Shown: one piece after another, positions 8,632 to 15,892 of the stretch
Numbering within the stretch: position 1 is the first letter of the stretch
Layout: each line of letters starts with the position of its first letter
DNA from: Limnochordia bacterium
GTDB lineage: Bacteria; Bacillota; Limnochordia; Darwinibacteriales; DTU012
Direction: 5' to 3'
Assembly (NCBI GenBank): GCA_007116995.1
Contig: SKHL01000230.1
Coordinates: 1 to 26,059, forward strand
Length of the DNA: 26,059 bases
The notes under the pieces: generated by a model
Seen by the model: the letters and a program-made list of their open reading frames with translations, nothing else
Databases searched by the model: none
What the model was told of the DNA's origin: nothing
Position numbers and translations under genes: made by a program

Positions 8632-9836
8632 CTAGACACCCCTCTCATAGCAAAGTAGCGGGCCATTTTTTCTGGATTCATATCGACCACAGTAGTTAAA
8701 ATCACTCGGGTAATCACAATGGCTGTAAACATACTAGCTAAAATCCCCACACTAAGGGTAACAGCGAATCCTCGTACCACACTTGTTCCGAAATAGAACA
8801 AGACACCTGCAGTAATTAAGGTAGTAATGTTTGCATCCAGAATCGCTCTAAAACCTCGTGTAAATCCTGCTTCGATGGCAGGTCTTAAGCGTTTTCCTGT
8901 GTTAATTTCCTCTTTTATACGCTCAAAAATAATTACATTGGCGTCAACAGCCATTCCAATCGAAAGAATAATACCCGCAAGACCTGGCAACGTTAATGTT
9001 GCATTAATTCCTGCCAGAATCGCGAGGAGTAAAACTACATAAATGCCTAAGGAAACATCAGCAATGATTCCCGGTAATTTATAGTAGAATAACATATACA
9101 TTAGAACCATAATAATCCCGATTAGACCAGCTTGCATACTACTATCGATCGAATCTTGTCCTAGGCTAGGACCTACGGTCCGATTCTCAATTATTCTCAA
9201 GGGCACTGGCAATGATCCACCTTGTAATTGCACAGCTAATGTTCGCGCATCTTCGTGAGTAAATGTACCAGTAATTTGGGCTTTACCCTCTAAGATCGGT
9301 TCTTGAATAGTAACTCGTTGCAGCACTTCACCATCGAGAACAATCTCACTGACTTGACCTTGATATTGAGTAGTAAGCTGCCCGAATAGGCGCGCACCTT
9401 CCCGATTAAACTCAAAGTCAACTGAGGGACGTCCAAACCGATCTGTACCTAACCGGGCCGTTTGCAAATAAGCCCCTGTCACTACAGTATTACCAAAAGG
9501 ATCCTTAAACTCTAAAATTGCGGTTCTTCCAATAATATCAAGTGCTTGCTGGGAATCATGCACACCCGGCAGTTCTACAATAATACGACGATCTCCTTGC
9601 CATTGTATTACAGGTTCTGCAACTCCAAGAGCATTAACGCGGCGTTCAATTACTGCCAATGCTCCACGCATATCATCACTTGTTACGGACCCATCCGTAT
9701 CCTGGGCCTCCAAAACCACATGCACTCCACCTTGTAAATCTAACCCTAAATTCATTGGGGTTTGGTAGAGCAAAATTCCAGCAATGACCGTAATAACAAC
9801 AATAATACCAACTCTCCATGCGCTTCCACGTCTCAA
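8628..9836 (-). CDS. secD: Protein translocase subunit SecD
   Basis: Membrane partner of SecF. The 402-residue protein shows an N-terminal helix, NLGLDLQGGVHVVLE around residues 28-42, a large extracytoplasmic region with RRVNALGVAEPVIQWQG and the P1-type domain, the conserved TGTFTHEDARTLAVQLQGGSLPVPL, and a C-terminal membrane block with GMAVDANVIIFERIKEE. The length is near that of the shorter clostridial SecD. The start is TTG with AAGGAGGG about eight bases upstream; no ATG lies near. A near-consensus promoter directly upstream makes secD-secF a separate transcription unit. Confidence 0.97.
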   Translation of the reverse strand: MRRGSAWRVGIIVVITVIAGILLYQTPMNLGLDLQGGVHVVLEAQDTDGSVTSDDMRGALAVIERRVNALGVAEPVIQWQGDRRIIVELPGVHDSQQALDIIGRTAILEFKDPFGNTVVTGAYLQTARLGTDRFGRPSVDFEFNREGARLFGQLTTQYQGQVSEIVLDGEVLQRVTIQEPILEGKAQITGTFTHEDARTLAVQLQGGSLPVPLRIIENRTVGPSLGQDSIDSSMQAGLIGIIMVLMYMLFYYKLPGIIADVSLGIYVVLLLAILAGINATLTLPGLAGIILSIGMAVDANVIIFERIKEEINTGKRLRPAIEAGFTRGFRAILDANITTLITAGVLFYFGTSVVRGFAVTLSVGILASMFTAIVITRVILTTVVDMNPEKMARYFAMRGVSR

Positions 9837-9879
9837 AGCGGTCCCTCCTTCATCTCAGAGTACAATTACAGACAAAACC

Positions 9880-9909
9880 ATTATACTATTGAACAGGACT
9901 GCTTGTCAA
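9880..9909 (-). promoter_or_regulatory. Sigma-A promoter of secD-secF
   Basis: The minus strand carries exact consensus hexamers: TTGACA (9904-9909) and TATAAT (9880-9885), separated by 18 bases. The -35 element overlaps the stop codon of the preceding P-loop gene (9906-9908). The predicted start near 9873 leaves a leader of roughly 37 bases before the TTG. Confidence 0.85.
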
Positions 9910-10283
9910 CGAAAAGCGCTAGTCACTTTGGGAAAACCTTTCTCCTGTAAAACCCCATCCACATAGGCAATTAACTCCTGTGGAGTAAATTTATCCGTTT
10001 TCACCACTAAATGGGCATGGGCGTGAGCATCTGCTAAGATTGTCTTCTGGGCCTTATATTTGTGCATACCCCAACTAATTAGTTTTCTGCTTTTAACGGT
10101 TTCGTATTCACAGTCCAACAGAATCAGAAAGTCGGGCTTCCTTCGCTGCCATACATAGGGAGAAACGGAATGCTCCTGGGCAAAGCTACGAGCATTGTAT
10201 CCTAATGCCTGTAGGCCTTGAGACAACGTAGACTTGCCCGCTGCACAAACTCCTACAATAAGAATAAGTGGTTGTTTATCCAT
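9906..10283 (-). CDS. Small P-loop kinase-like protein of unknown function
   Basis: A 125-residue cytosolic protein with a clear Walker A motif, GVCAAGKST at residues 11-19, near the N-terminus. Further on, PDFLILLDCEYETVKSRK looks like the core strand and lid entrance of small nucleotide or metabolite kinases, and ADAHAHAHLVVKTDKFTPQEL resembles the closing strand-helix unit of adenylyl-sulfate- or shikimate-kinase-like folds. It is shorter than those enzymes and no substrate motif is recognised, so it is only called kinase-like. The ATG has GGTGGAT upstream. It follows the phosphatase gene by 29 bases, and the secD promoter overlaps its end. Function unknown. Confidence 0.75.
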   Translation of the reverse strand: MDKQPLILIVGVCAAGKSTLSQGLQALGYNARSFAQEHSVSPYVWQRRKPDFLILLDCEYETVKSRKLISWGMHKYKAQKTILADAHAHAHLVVKTDKFTPQELIAYVDGVLQEKGFPKVTSAFR

Positions 10284-10312
10284 AAATCCACCTTATCTCG
10301 CTCCCATGACCT

Positions 10313-11014
10313 TTAAAATGGGTATTTTGCTGATAATTGTCGTTTTCCTAACCCTTTATCTAAATCACGAATAGCCAATACAGCTACAGCCATATCATCA
10401 TTGGGCTGATAATTATCCTTGGACATCGCATAGTCTAGCAGGTGATTGGCGGTCCACTGTGGATCAGGTTCCGCCTGTCCCACTAATTGGAATACATAGT
10501 CTAAGGCGAAACCACCATCTTGATGGCGTCCGGCATGGACTACTCCATCAGTAAACGCAATAGCCGTAGTGCCAGGGTACATCGGCCATTGAGATACAGC
10601 AGGTTTGTTCGTCTTATGCACACCAATAGGATTTACCCCTGAATCTAGACAACTAGACCCATCCTGGTGCCCAATCACTACTGGCGAGTTTGAGTTCCGG
10701 GAAATAACTAGGCTCTGCGCCTCCAAATCCACTGTTAGAATGGTGACGGTGGCTGACACCTTTCCATCCCTCAAGACATAAAGATAGTCACTAATAGAGC
10801 GCATTACTACACCATCGCGAGCACCGTCTCCAATTAGCCCTGCGGCCTTTGACGCTACCTGATGGCTGATCCGCTTTGCTGCCCGACCATGACCTTGCCC
10901 ATCCACAACAATGACAGATAAGCCTCCACGGGGGCGTTCTACCACCTCAACAGAATCCCCGCTGTCCACGACCGCATATTTGCCTACTTTGGCGATACCA
11001 ATCTGAATTTCCAC
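10313..11014 (-). CDS. Stand-alone SpoIIE/PP2C-type serine phosphatase
   Basis: A 233-residue single-domain protein. Metal-site motifs of the SpoIIE/RsbU/RsbX phosphatases are present: VVDGQGHG at residues 37-43 (DGMGHG in many relatives), FTDGVV at 154-159 and NDDMAVAVL at 205-213. There is no sensor, PAS or membrane domain, so it resembles RsbX in layout. The family removes phosphate from serine or threonine on anti-anti-sigma or related proteins, but no STAS-domain or anti-sigma kinase gene is in the window and the target is unknown. The start is GTG with GGTAGGGG about six bases upstream. It lies between a secreted protein gene and the P-loop gene, within the yajC-secD interval. Confidence 0.88.
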   Translation of the reverse strand: MEIQIGIAKVGKYAVVDSGDSVEVVERPRGGLSVIVVDGQGHGRAAKRISHQVASKAAGLIGDGARDGVVMRSISDYLYVLRDGKVSATVTILTVDLEAQSLVISRNSNSPVVIGHQDGSSCLDSGVNPIGVHKTNKPAVSQWPMYPGTTAIAFTDGVVHAGRHQDGGFALDYVFQLVGQAEPDPQWTANHLLDYAMSKDNYQPNDDMAVAVLAIRDLDKGLGKRQLSAKYPF

Positions 11015-11067
11015 TGAAAGCCCCTACCTTACATATATCTATCCCATTTGAAAATGGATCGTATCAA

Positions 11068-11604
11068 CTACCATTCGAATTCGTTAACAGCTCGCAACCA
11101 ATGGCTCTGTAAATCACCCCTATATGATGCGCTTGGTAAATAAAGAGCTAAGTAGACAACAACATCCTCACGATTGAAATAGACAGAGCGTAGCATAGAC
11201 CGCTTTCCATCGGATCCAATTCCGTCAAACGCGTAAAAATGAGCAAACAAATCATTTGACGTAGTAATTTGGCGATTAGACAGTACATTGATGTTCCCAA
11301 CAAAGGGTGTAAAGCGACCAGCAACAAACTGTTGTACCTCTGACACTTCATGACCTTGTATACTACCTATTTCCATAATAACAGCACCATCGTTCCATGT
11401 CATTTCTAATACACTGCGACCGAAATATTGTTTTTGGACATATCGTTCCGCTGTATTCGGGACCACTATACTAAAACCAGGCGCTTGCTGTATATACCAC
11501 CAGTAATTGGCATGATCATGCAAATAAAAAGAACTTGCTTGTACTAACCCACTCATGATAAAAACGAAAATGCTTATTAATACTGTACTCCGAATAATCT
11601 TCAC
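11068..11604 (-). CDS. Predicted secreted protein of unknown function
   Basis: A 178-residue protein I do not recognise. The N-terminus is a typical signal peptide: MKIIR, then a hydrophobic core (STVLISIFVFIMSGL) ending VQASS, with likely cleavage after VQA. The mature part is rich in aromatic residues (NYWWYIQQAPGFSIVVP) and looks like a compact beta-rich domain with no cysteines. The opening 'APGFSIVVP' is like the start of lipoprotein-type domains that carry surface proteins, but this is weak. The start is GTG with AAGGGG eight bases upstream. It follows the yajC terminator by about 30 bases and precedes the phosphatase. No separate promoter was found, so it may depend on read-through. 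Confidence 0.78.
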   Translation of the reverse strand: MKIIRSTVLISIFVFIMSGLVQASSFYLHDHANYWWYIQQAPGFSIVVPNTAERYVQKQYFGRSVLEMTWNDGAVIMEIGSIQGHEVSEVQQFVAGRFTPFVGNINVLSNRQITTSNDLFAHFYAFDGIGSDGKRSMLRSVYFNREDVVVYLALYLPSASYRGDLQSHWLRAVNEFEW

Positions 11605-11635
11605 ATTGCATTCCCCTTATACTTCTTAATAGGTT

Positions 11636-11658
11636 AAAAAACCACCTAGCGGTGGTTT
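11636..11658 (-). terminator. Intrinsic terminator after yajC
   Basis: The minus strand reads an eight-base-pair hairpin (AAACCACC, loop GCTA, GGTGGTTT) followed by TTTTT. It lies a few bases after the yajC stop and has the form of a standard rho-independent terminator. Confidence 0.8.
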
Positions 11659-11663
11659 CCGTA

Positions 11664-11954
11664 CTATCCATTTATTACCGACCCGATCCCTGAGCGGCTA
11701 ACCTTAACCTCTACTTTATCTGCAATTTTCAGTGTAGCATAATCTTCCTTTAAAGCAGTTATTTCACCGTACAATCCACCAGCGGTTATGACGTGATCAC
11801 CCTTGGAAAGAGCATTCAACATCTCCTGTCGCTTCTTCTGTTGGGCCTGTTGTGGTCGGATTAACAAAAAATAGAAAACAGCAATCATGATAATAAACGG
11901 CATAAACAACTGTACAACTCCAGGTCCTGCTAATCCATCGGCTTGCAAAAACAA
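11664..11954 (-). CDS. yajC: Preprotein translocase subunit YajC
   Basis: Small membrane partner of SecDF. The 96-residue protein has one N-terminal membrane helix (LFMPFIIMIAVFYFLLI), then the signature RPQQAQQKKRQEMLNALSKGD and HVITAGGLYGEITAL, and a short cytosolic domain. It starts at TTG with GAGGAGG about seven bases upstream. It follows tgt by 54 bases, the common queA-tgt-yajC-secDF order. Here the block is interrupted: a terminator and three other genes separate yajC from secD. Confidence 0.95.
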   Translation of the reverse strand: MFLQADGLAGPGVVQLFMPFIIMIAVFYFLLIRPQQAQQKKRQEMLNALSKGDHVITAGGLYGEITALKEDYATLKIADKVEVKVSRSGIGSVING

Positions 11955-11992
11955 AAAACCACCTCCTCTATTTTATTCATCTGCTCTATGTT

Positions 11993-12007
11993 TCTCCCTC
12001 AGGGAGA
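11993..12007 (-). other. Short perfect hairpin after tgt
   Basis: TCTCCC and GGGAGA form a six-base-pair stem with a three-base loop, two bases beyond the tgt stop. There is no U-run, so it is not a normal terminator. It could pause transcription or protect the 3' end of tgt, or be chance. Confidence 0.3.
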
Positions 12008-12008
12008 T

Positions 12009-13118
12009 TTATCCTGCATAGTCCCGAAAAAACTCCTGACGAAACTGGGGGAGACGATCATCACGAATGGCTTGACGAACTTGTTCCATTAGACCCAATA
12101 GAAAAGCCACATTATGAATACTTGTGAGACGGAGCCCTAGAACTTCCTTAGCCTTGATCAAGTGGCGGATATACGCACGACTATAATGCTGGCACGCATA
12201 ACAACAACATCCTTCTTCAATTGGCGAAAAATCCCTGGCAAATGGTTTATCACGAATCGTATAATTGCCATTTCTTGTCATTACTGTCCCATGTCTGGCA
12301 ATTCGAGTTGGCAGGACGCAGTCAAACATATCCACTCCACGCAACACCCCTTCAATCAGACAGTCAGGAGAGCCTACTCCCATCAAGTAACGGGGCTTCT
12401 CCTTGGGCATCTCTGGGATGAGATCATCAAGCACCTGATACATAATGTCCTTTGGCTCTCCTACACTAAGCCCCCCGATACCATAGCCTGGAAAGTCCAG
12501 ATCACCTAATTGGTGAGCACTAGCCTTACGCAAATCCTTCTCCATACCACCTTGAACGATACCAAAGAGAGCTTGATCTGCACGGTGATGATGATCTCGG
12601 CAACGCTTCCCCCACCGAAAGGTCAAGTCCATCGACTTCTTAACATACTGATAATCCGCTGGGTACGGGGGGCACTCATCAAAGGTCATGACGATATCGC
12701 CACCTAATTCCATCTGGATATCCATCGACTTCTCCGGTGAAATAAAGTGCTTTGAGCCATCTAGATGGGAACGGAACTCTACCCCTTCTTCGGTAATACT
12801 TCGTAACTTACCCAAACTAAATACCTGAAACCCTCCACTGTCCGTTAAGATAGGATGCGGCCAATTCATAAAGGTATGCAAGCCTCCCCCGGCTTCTACC
12901 AACTCACTTCCAGGTCGCAAATATAGATGATATGTATTGCTTAAAATAATGCTAGCCCCACAATCCTCCAACTCATGTCGGGTCATAGTCTTCACGGTCG
13001 CTTGGGTGCCTACTGGCATAAACACTGGAGTTTCAATCACCCCATAAGGTGTTTCCAATACTCCTAACCGGGCCCTTGAATCCGTTGCTTCTTTTCTCAC
13101 TGTAAAGCGTATTGCCAT
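12009..13118 (-). CDS. tgt: tRNA-guanine transglycosylase
   Basis: Exchanges G34 of GUN-anticodon tRNAs for the queuine precursor preQ1. The 369-residue protein has the full bacterial signature: DSGGFQ with D93, FGIVQGG (185-191), GIGGLSVGE (213-221), MFDCVLPTRIARHG with the nucleophile D266, and the zinc site C304-x-C306-x2-C309 with H335 in TSIHN. The ATG has GAGGAG about eight bases upstream. queA lies directly upstream (51-base gap), so the two consecutive queuosine steps are probably co-transcribed, followed by yajC. Confidence 0.98.
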   Translation of the reverse strand: MAIRFTVRKEATDSRARLGVLETPYGVIETPVFMPVGTQATVKTMTRHELEDCGASIILSNTYHLYLRPGSELVEAGGGLHTFMNWPHPILTDSGGFQVFSLGKLRSITEEGVEFRSHLDGSKHFISPEKSMDIQMELGGDIVMTFDECPPYPADYQYVKKSMDLTFRWGKRCRDHHHRADQALFGIVQGGMEKDLRKASAHQLGDLDFPGYGIGGLSVGEPKDIMYQVLDDLIPEMPKEKPRYLMGVGSPDCLIEGVLRGVDMFDCVLPTRIARHGTVMTRNGNYTIRDKPFARDFSPIEEGCCCYACQHYSRAYIRHLIKAKEVLGLRLTSIHNVAFLLGLMEQVRQAIRDDRLPQFRQEFFRDYAG

Positions 13119-13169
13119 CGTCGCTGCTCCTCACGAGTATCTATAGAATTGGTTTCGACTAACAAGGTA

Positions 13170-14192
13170 TTAATTGCGATATAACAACATAGCATCTCCA
13201 AAACTAAAAAAGCGATACTGGTTATCTAAGGCCTCTTTGTAGGCTTTGAACATAAACTCGTATCCTGCAAAAGCAGACACTAACATCAATAAACTCGACT
13301 TAGGCAAATGAAAATTAGTTATTAGTGCATCGACCACTTTATATTGATATCCTGGATAGATGAAAATATCTGTCCACCCAGACCCAGCCGTAATCTTTTG
13401 TTCATCTCCTAATGTTTCTAATGTACGCACTACAGTGGTGCCCACAGCTATAATCCTTCCGCCGCGAGCTCGACAGGCATTAATCTGGCTAGCACTTTCC
13501 TCTGAGAGATGATAGTATTCACTATGCATTTTATGTTGTTCAATCGTCTCTACTTTAACTGGGCGAAATGTCCCTAACCCCACATGAAGAACAAGGGGAA
13601 CAATCTGTACGCCCTTCGCCTTAATATCCTTAATCAGCTGCTCTGTGAAATGCAGCCCTGCTGTGGGCGCAGCTACTGAGCCCTGCTCTTTGGAATACAC
13701 CGTCTGATATCGTTCTTTATCGCTTAATTTCTCTGTTATGTACGGTGGCAATGGTGTCTCACCGAGTTCTTCTAATACATCGTCAAATCTCCCTTTAAAC
13801 AGAAACTCAACCACGCGCCCTCCCACGTCAGTTTCACTGATAATCTTGGCTTGTAAGCGCTCTCCAAAATTAAAACAAGCACCAATTTTTGCTCTGCGTC
13901 CGGGTTTCACTAAAACCTCCCATTGGGTATCAGTCAAAGGACGTAACAGCAGAAATTCCATCTTACTGTGAGTATCCATTCGGCTACCATGTAACCTAGC
14001 TGGAATGACTCGAGTTTCATTAACGACCAGGATATCATTTGATCCAACGAATTCAGTCAAATCATAGAAATGCTTATGAACTATCTCCCCCAACGGATTA
14101 ACTATCATTAGTCTCGAATGATCTCTGGGTTCAACAGGAGTTTGTGCGATTCTCTCATCTGGTAAGTAATAATCAAAATCGGATACTTTCAT
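13170..14192 (-). CDS. queA: S-adenosylmethionine:tRNA ribosyltransferase-isomerase QueA
   Basis: Transfers and rearranges the ribosyl part of SAM onto preQ1-modified tRNA, forming epoxyqueuosine after Tgt has acted. The 340-residue length is typical. Seen are the N-terminal FDYYLPDERIAQTPVEPRD, NETRVIPARLHG, TPLPPYI, the strongly conserved SVAAPTAGLHFT around residues 172-183, LHVGLGTFRPVKVE, and TNFHLPKSSLLMLVSAFAG near the C-terminus. It follows rsgI by 19 bases. The ribosome binding site is weak or distant (GAAAGGA about 14 bases before ATG), so translation may be coupled to the upstream genes. Confidence 0.98.
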   Translation of the reverse strand: MKVSDFDYYLPDERIAQTPVEPRDHSRLMIVNPLGEIVHKHFYDLTEFVGSNDILVVNETRVIPARLHGSRMDTHSKMEFLLLRPLTDTQWEVLVKPGRRAKIGACFNFGERLQAKIISETDVGGRVVEFLFKGRFDDVLEELGETPLPPYITEKLSDKERYQTVYSKEQGSVAAPTAGLHFTEQLIKDIKAKGVQIVPLVLHVGLGTFRPVKVETIEQHKMHSEYYHLSEESASQINACRARGGRIIAVGTTVVRTLETLGDEQKITAGSGWTDIFIYPGYQYKVVDALITNFHLPKSSLLMLVSAFAGYEFMFKAYKEALDNQYRFFSFGDAMLLYRN

Positions 14193-14211
14193 GGGCTACA
14201 TTTAATTCCTT

Positions 14212-15066
14212 TCAATCACGTGTTCCATGAGGAGCTCGCGTCAATGTTACTGGAGTCAATACGGGACGGGTTACTTGGAATTCAAAGACTTGGACATCAT
14301 CATTGCGCACTAATGTTGTAGTTACATTAGTGGCTGGAGTGCGTTCACTTGGTTGTTCAGCCATGGTTTGTCGTTCCACATAGACGGCAATATAACGGGC
14401 CGGCGTCACACCTGCTTGACGTAACTCATCACGGACTTCCATCGGTACTTGCCACACCTTAACTTTCGTATGATGATCACTAGCTAATGCGTCTCGCACC
14501 ACATCTTCTAGTTCATACTGAACACTAGACTCTCTTCGTTCTAGCGTAACTTGCTCTAGCTTGCGCATTTCATATTCATCTAGTTCGTCGCTGGAAATAG
14601 TTACCACGATTTCACTCTCATCTGACGGATAATAACCGTCCGCGCGAGCTTGTGCACTGATAACCTCTACCCCCTGCTTTAAGCTGCTTCCGACAACACG
14701 GGCCTTGTATAAAAGAGATCGTCCATCATCATTTAGACCCTCTACAGCTACAATTCGTTGCTCTCTGTTAAGCGCTAGCTCAATACTAGGGTTGATATCG
14801 ATGGTGACATAATGGGTAGGTGCAAATCCTCCTGGGATATACATTCTTTCATTATCCATCCCGGCAGACCCAACAATAGCCAGAAATACTACAGCGGCTA
14901 TACTCCATTGCCAAAAACTAGGACGTCGTTTCTTCTCAAAATGAATCTCTTGCCCCACACAAACAGGCTTAGTAAAAGGAACCCGCACAAATTCCCCCTG
15001 GGAAGTCATAACTACGACTCTGTTTTGCGTTGCCATTTCTACGACAATCCCTGTACCCCGCTTCAT
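14212..15066 (-). CDS. rsgI: RsgI-type anti-sigma factor (SigI regulator)
   Basis: A membrane anti-sigma factor expected to hold SigI inactive. The 284-residue protein has a cytosolic RsgI_N domain (about 1-46: RGTGIVVEMATQNRVVVMT, then VGQEIHFEKK), one membrane helix (about 50-68) and an extracytoplasmic domain starting YVTIDINPSIELALN. The Asn-Pro pair at 92-93 is at the place where, as I recall, RsgI proteins cleave themselves. The rest is mixed alpha/beta, with a Thr/Pro-rich tail. There is no carbohydrate-binding module like those on the cellulosome-linked RsgIs of Clostridium thermocellum. The ATG has GGGAGAGG upstream and follows sigI by 14 bases, so the pair is one operon. It and sigI stand between era and queA, not a usual place. 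Confidence 0.9.
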   Translation of the reverse strand: MKRGTGIVVEMATQNRVVVMTSQGEFVRVPFTKPVCVGQEIHFEKKRRPSFWQWSIAAVVFLAIVGSAGMDNERMYIPGGFAPTHYVTIDINPSIELALNREQRIVAVEGLNDDGRSLLYKARVVGSSLKQGVEVISAQARADGYYPSDESEIVVTISSDELDEYEMRKLEQVTLERRESSVQYELEDVVRDALASDHHTKVKVWQVPMEVRDELRQAGVTPARYIAVYVERQTMAEQPSERTPATNVTTTLVRNDDVQVFEFQVTRPVLTPVTLTRAPHGTRD

Positions 15067-15080
15067 GCATACCTCTCCCT

Positions 15081-15821
15081 TCAGAATGTGCGTTTTAAGT
15101 ATTCCTGCAAATAAAGAAACTCACCAACTAAAATTAACGTTAAGGTTATAATGTATTTGCGTTGACGCTCTAAGGTTTTCCGACTGACGTCGACTCGCTT
15201 CTCTAACTCCTTTAAGGGTAAAGACTTGCGATTCGTTAAATAAGTCATCAAATCCGGCTCACTTACCAAGATCTGCGCAACTTCTAAGGCCCGTTCCCGG
15301 GCGTCCTTATGCTTCGGTGCAATTTTTACCAAATCCGCAAATAGAATTCCGTAATCACTTAACACCTGATTTAAACGGAAGATTTCCTCTCTGCGTTCCT
15401 CCGCTTCTCGCTGAATTTGGAGTACACCAAATGCTTCCTTGGACTCCAGCCGTTGTAGCACACTCGTCTCACTATCCTCACACTCTAAGGCTGAAAGCGG
15501 AATTTCAGCTTGTCCCTTACTGCGACGACGAAAAAAGTCAACCATTCTCCGTTTAATCACAATCTCTGCAAAGCTAAAAAACGATGCCCCTATCTCTCGA
15601 TTATATGCGTTTATCGCCTCGTCAAAAGCTAGCATGGCTATACTCGCCTCATCGTCCCGACCTAGTACGAGGTACTTCTTTGAGACACTTGAGGCTACTC
15701 GCAAAAAGAATGGGCGATAGTCACGTATCAGCTGTTCACGAATTCGCTTATCTCCTTGTTGGGCTTGATCAACTAGGTAACCAATCTCTGCTAGTTCTTG
15801 TTTTTTTACTATGTTAGCCAT
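15081..15821 (-). CDS. sigI: RNA polymerase sigma factor SigI
   Basis: A 246-residue alternative sigma factor of the SigI family (heat and envelope stress in Bacillus, polysaccharide sensing in some clostridia). The sigma-70 region-2 helix is clear: LIRDYRPFFLRVASSVSKKYL, GRDDEASIAMLAFDEAINAYNREIGASFFSFAEIVIKRRMVDFFRR (about 31-98). The C-terminal part lacks a standard region 4 but has the SigI-type SRKTLERQRKYIITLTLILVGEF near the end. It starts at ATG with GGAGGGAGGG upstream and is followed directly by rsgI. A candidate self-recognised promoter lies upstream. The 71-base gap after era suggests a separate start for this unit. Confidence 0.92.
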   Translation of the reverse strand: MANIVKKQELAEIGYLVDQAQQGDKRIREQLIRDYRPFFLRVASSVSKKYLVLGRDDEASIAMLAFDEAINAYNREIGASFFSFAEIVIKRRMVDFFRRRSKGQAEIPLSALECEDSETSVLQRLESKEAFGVLQIQREAEERREEIFRLNQVLSDYGILFADLVKIAPKHKDARERALEVAQILVSEPDLMTYLTNRKSLPLKELEKRVDVSRKTLERQRKYIITLTLILVGEFLYLQEYLKRTF

Positions 15822-15846
15822 CTTGATCTACCCTCCCTCCACATTT

Positions 15847-15876
15847 TTCGTTATTAACAAACTATTTATAAGGGTT
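15847..15876 (-). promoter_or_regulatory. Candidate SigI-type autoregulatory promoter
   Basis: On the minus strand AACCC (15872-15876) is followed 21 bases later by CGAA (15847-15850), about 25 bases before the sigI start. SigI promoters described in Bacillus and C. thermocellum have a C-rich -35 followed by A-rich bases and a CGAA -10 (from memory). The -35 here is only a three-C version, so the call is tentative. A TATAAA in the same region has no matching -35. Confidence 0.35.
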
Positions 15877-15892
15877 GACTTGGTTGTAGCAC

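Noticed and set aside
11148..11351. A 67-codon minus-strand frame inside the secreted protein gene
   Set aside because: It is a shifted frame within a longer ORF that has a signal peptide and a good ribosome binding site. Its own translation shows no domain.
12162..12509. Plus-strand frame of 115 codons opposite tgt
   Set aside because: tgt has every catalytic and zinc residue on the other strand. The plus frame has no recognisable motif.
14812..15817. Several plus-strand frames of 77-100 codons opposite sigI and rsgI
   Set aside because: They are antisense to clearly recognisable genes, overlap one another in different frames and lack ribosome binding sites.
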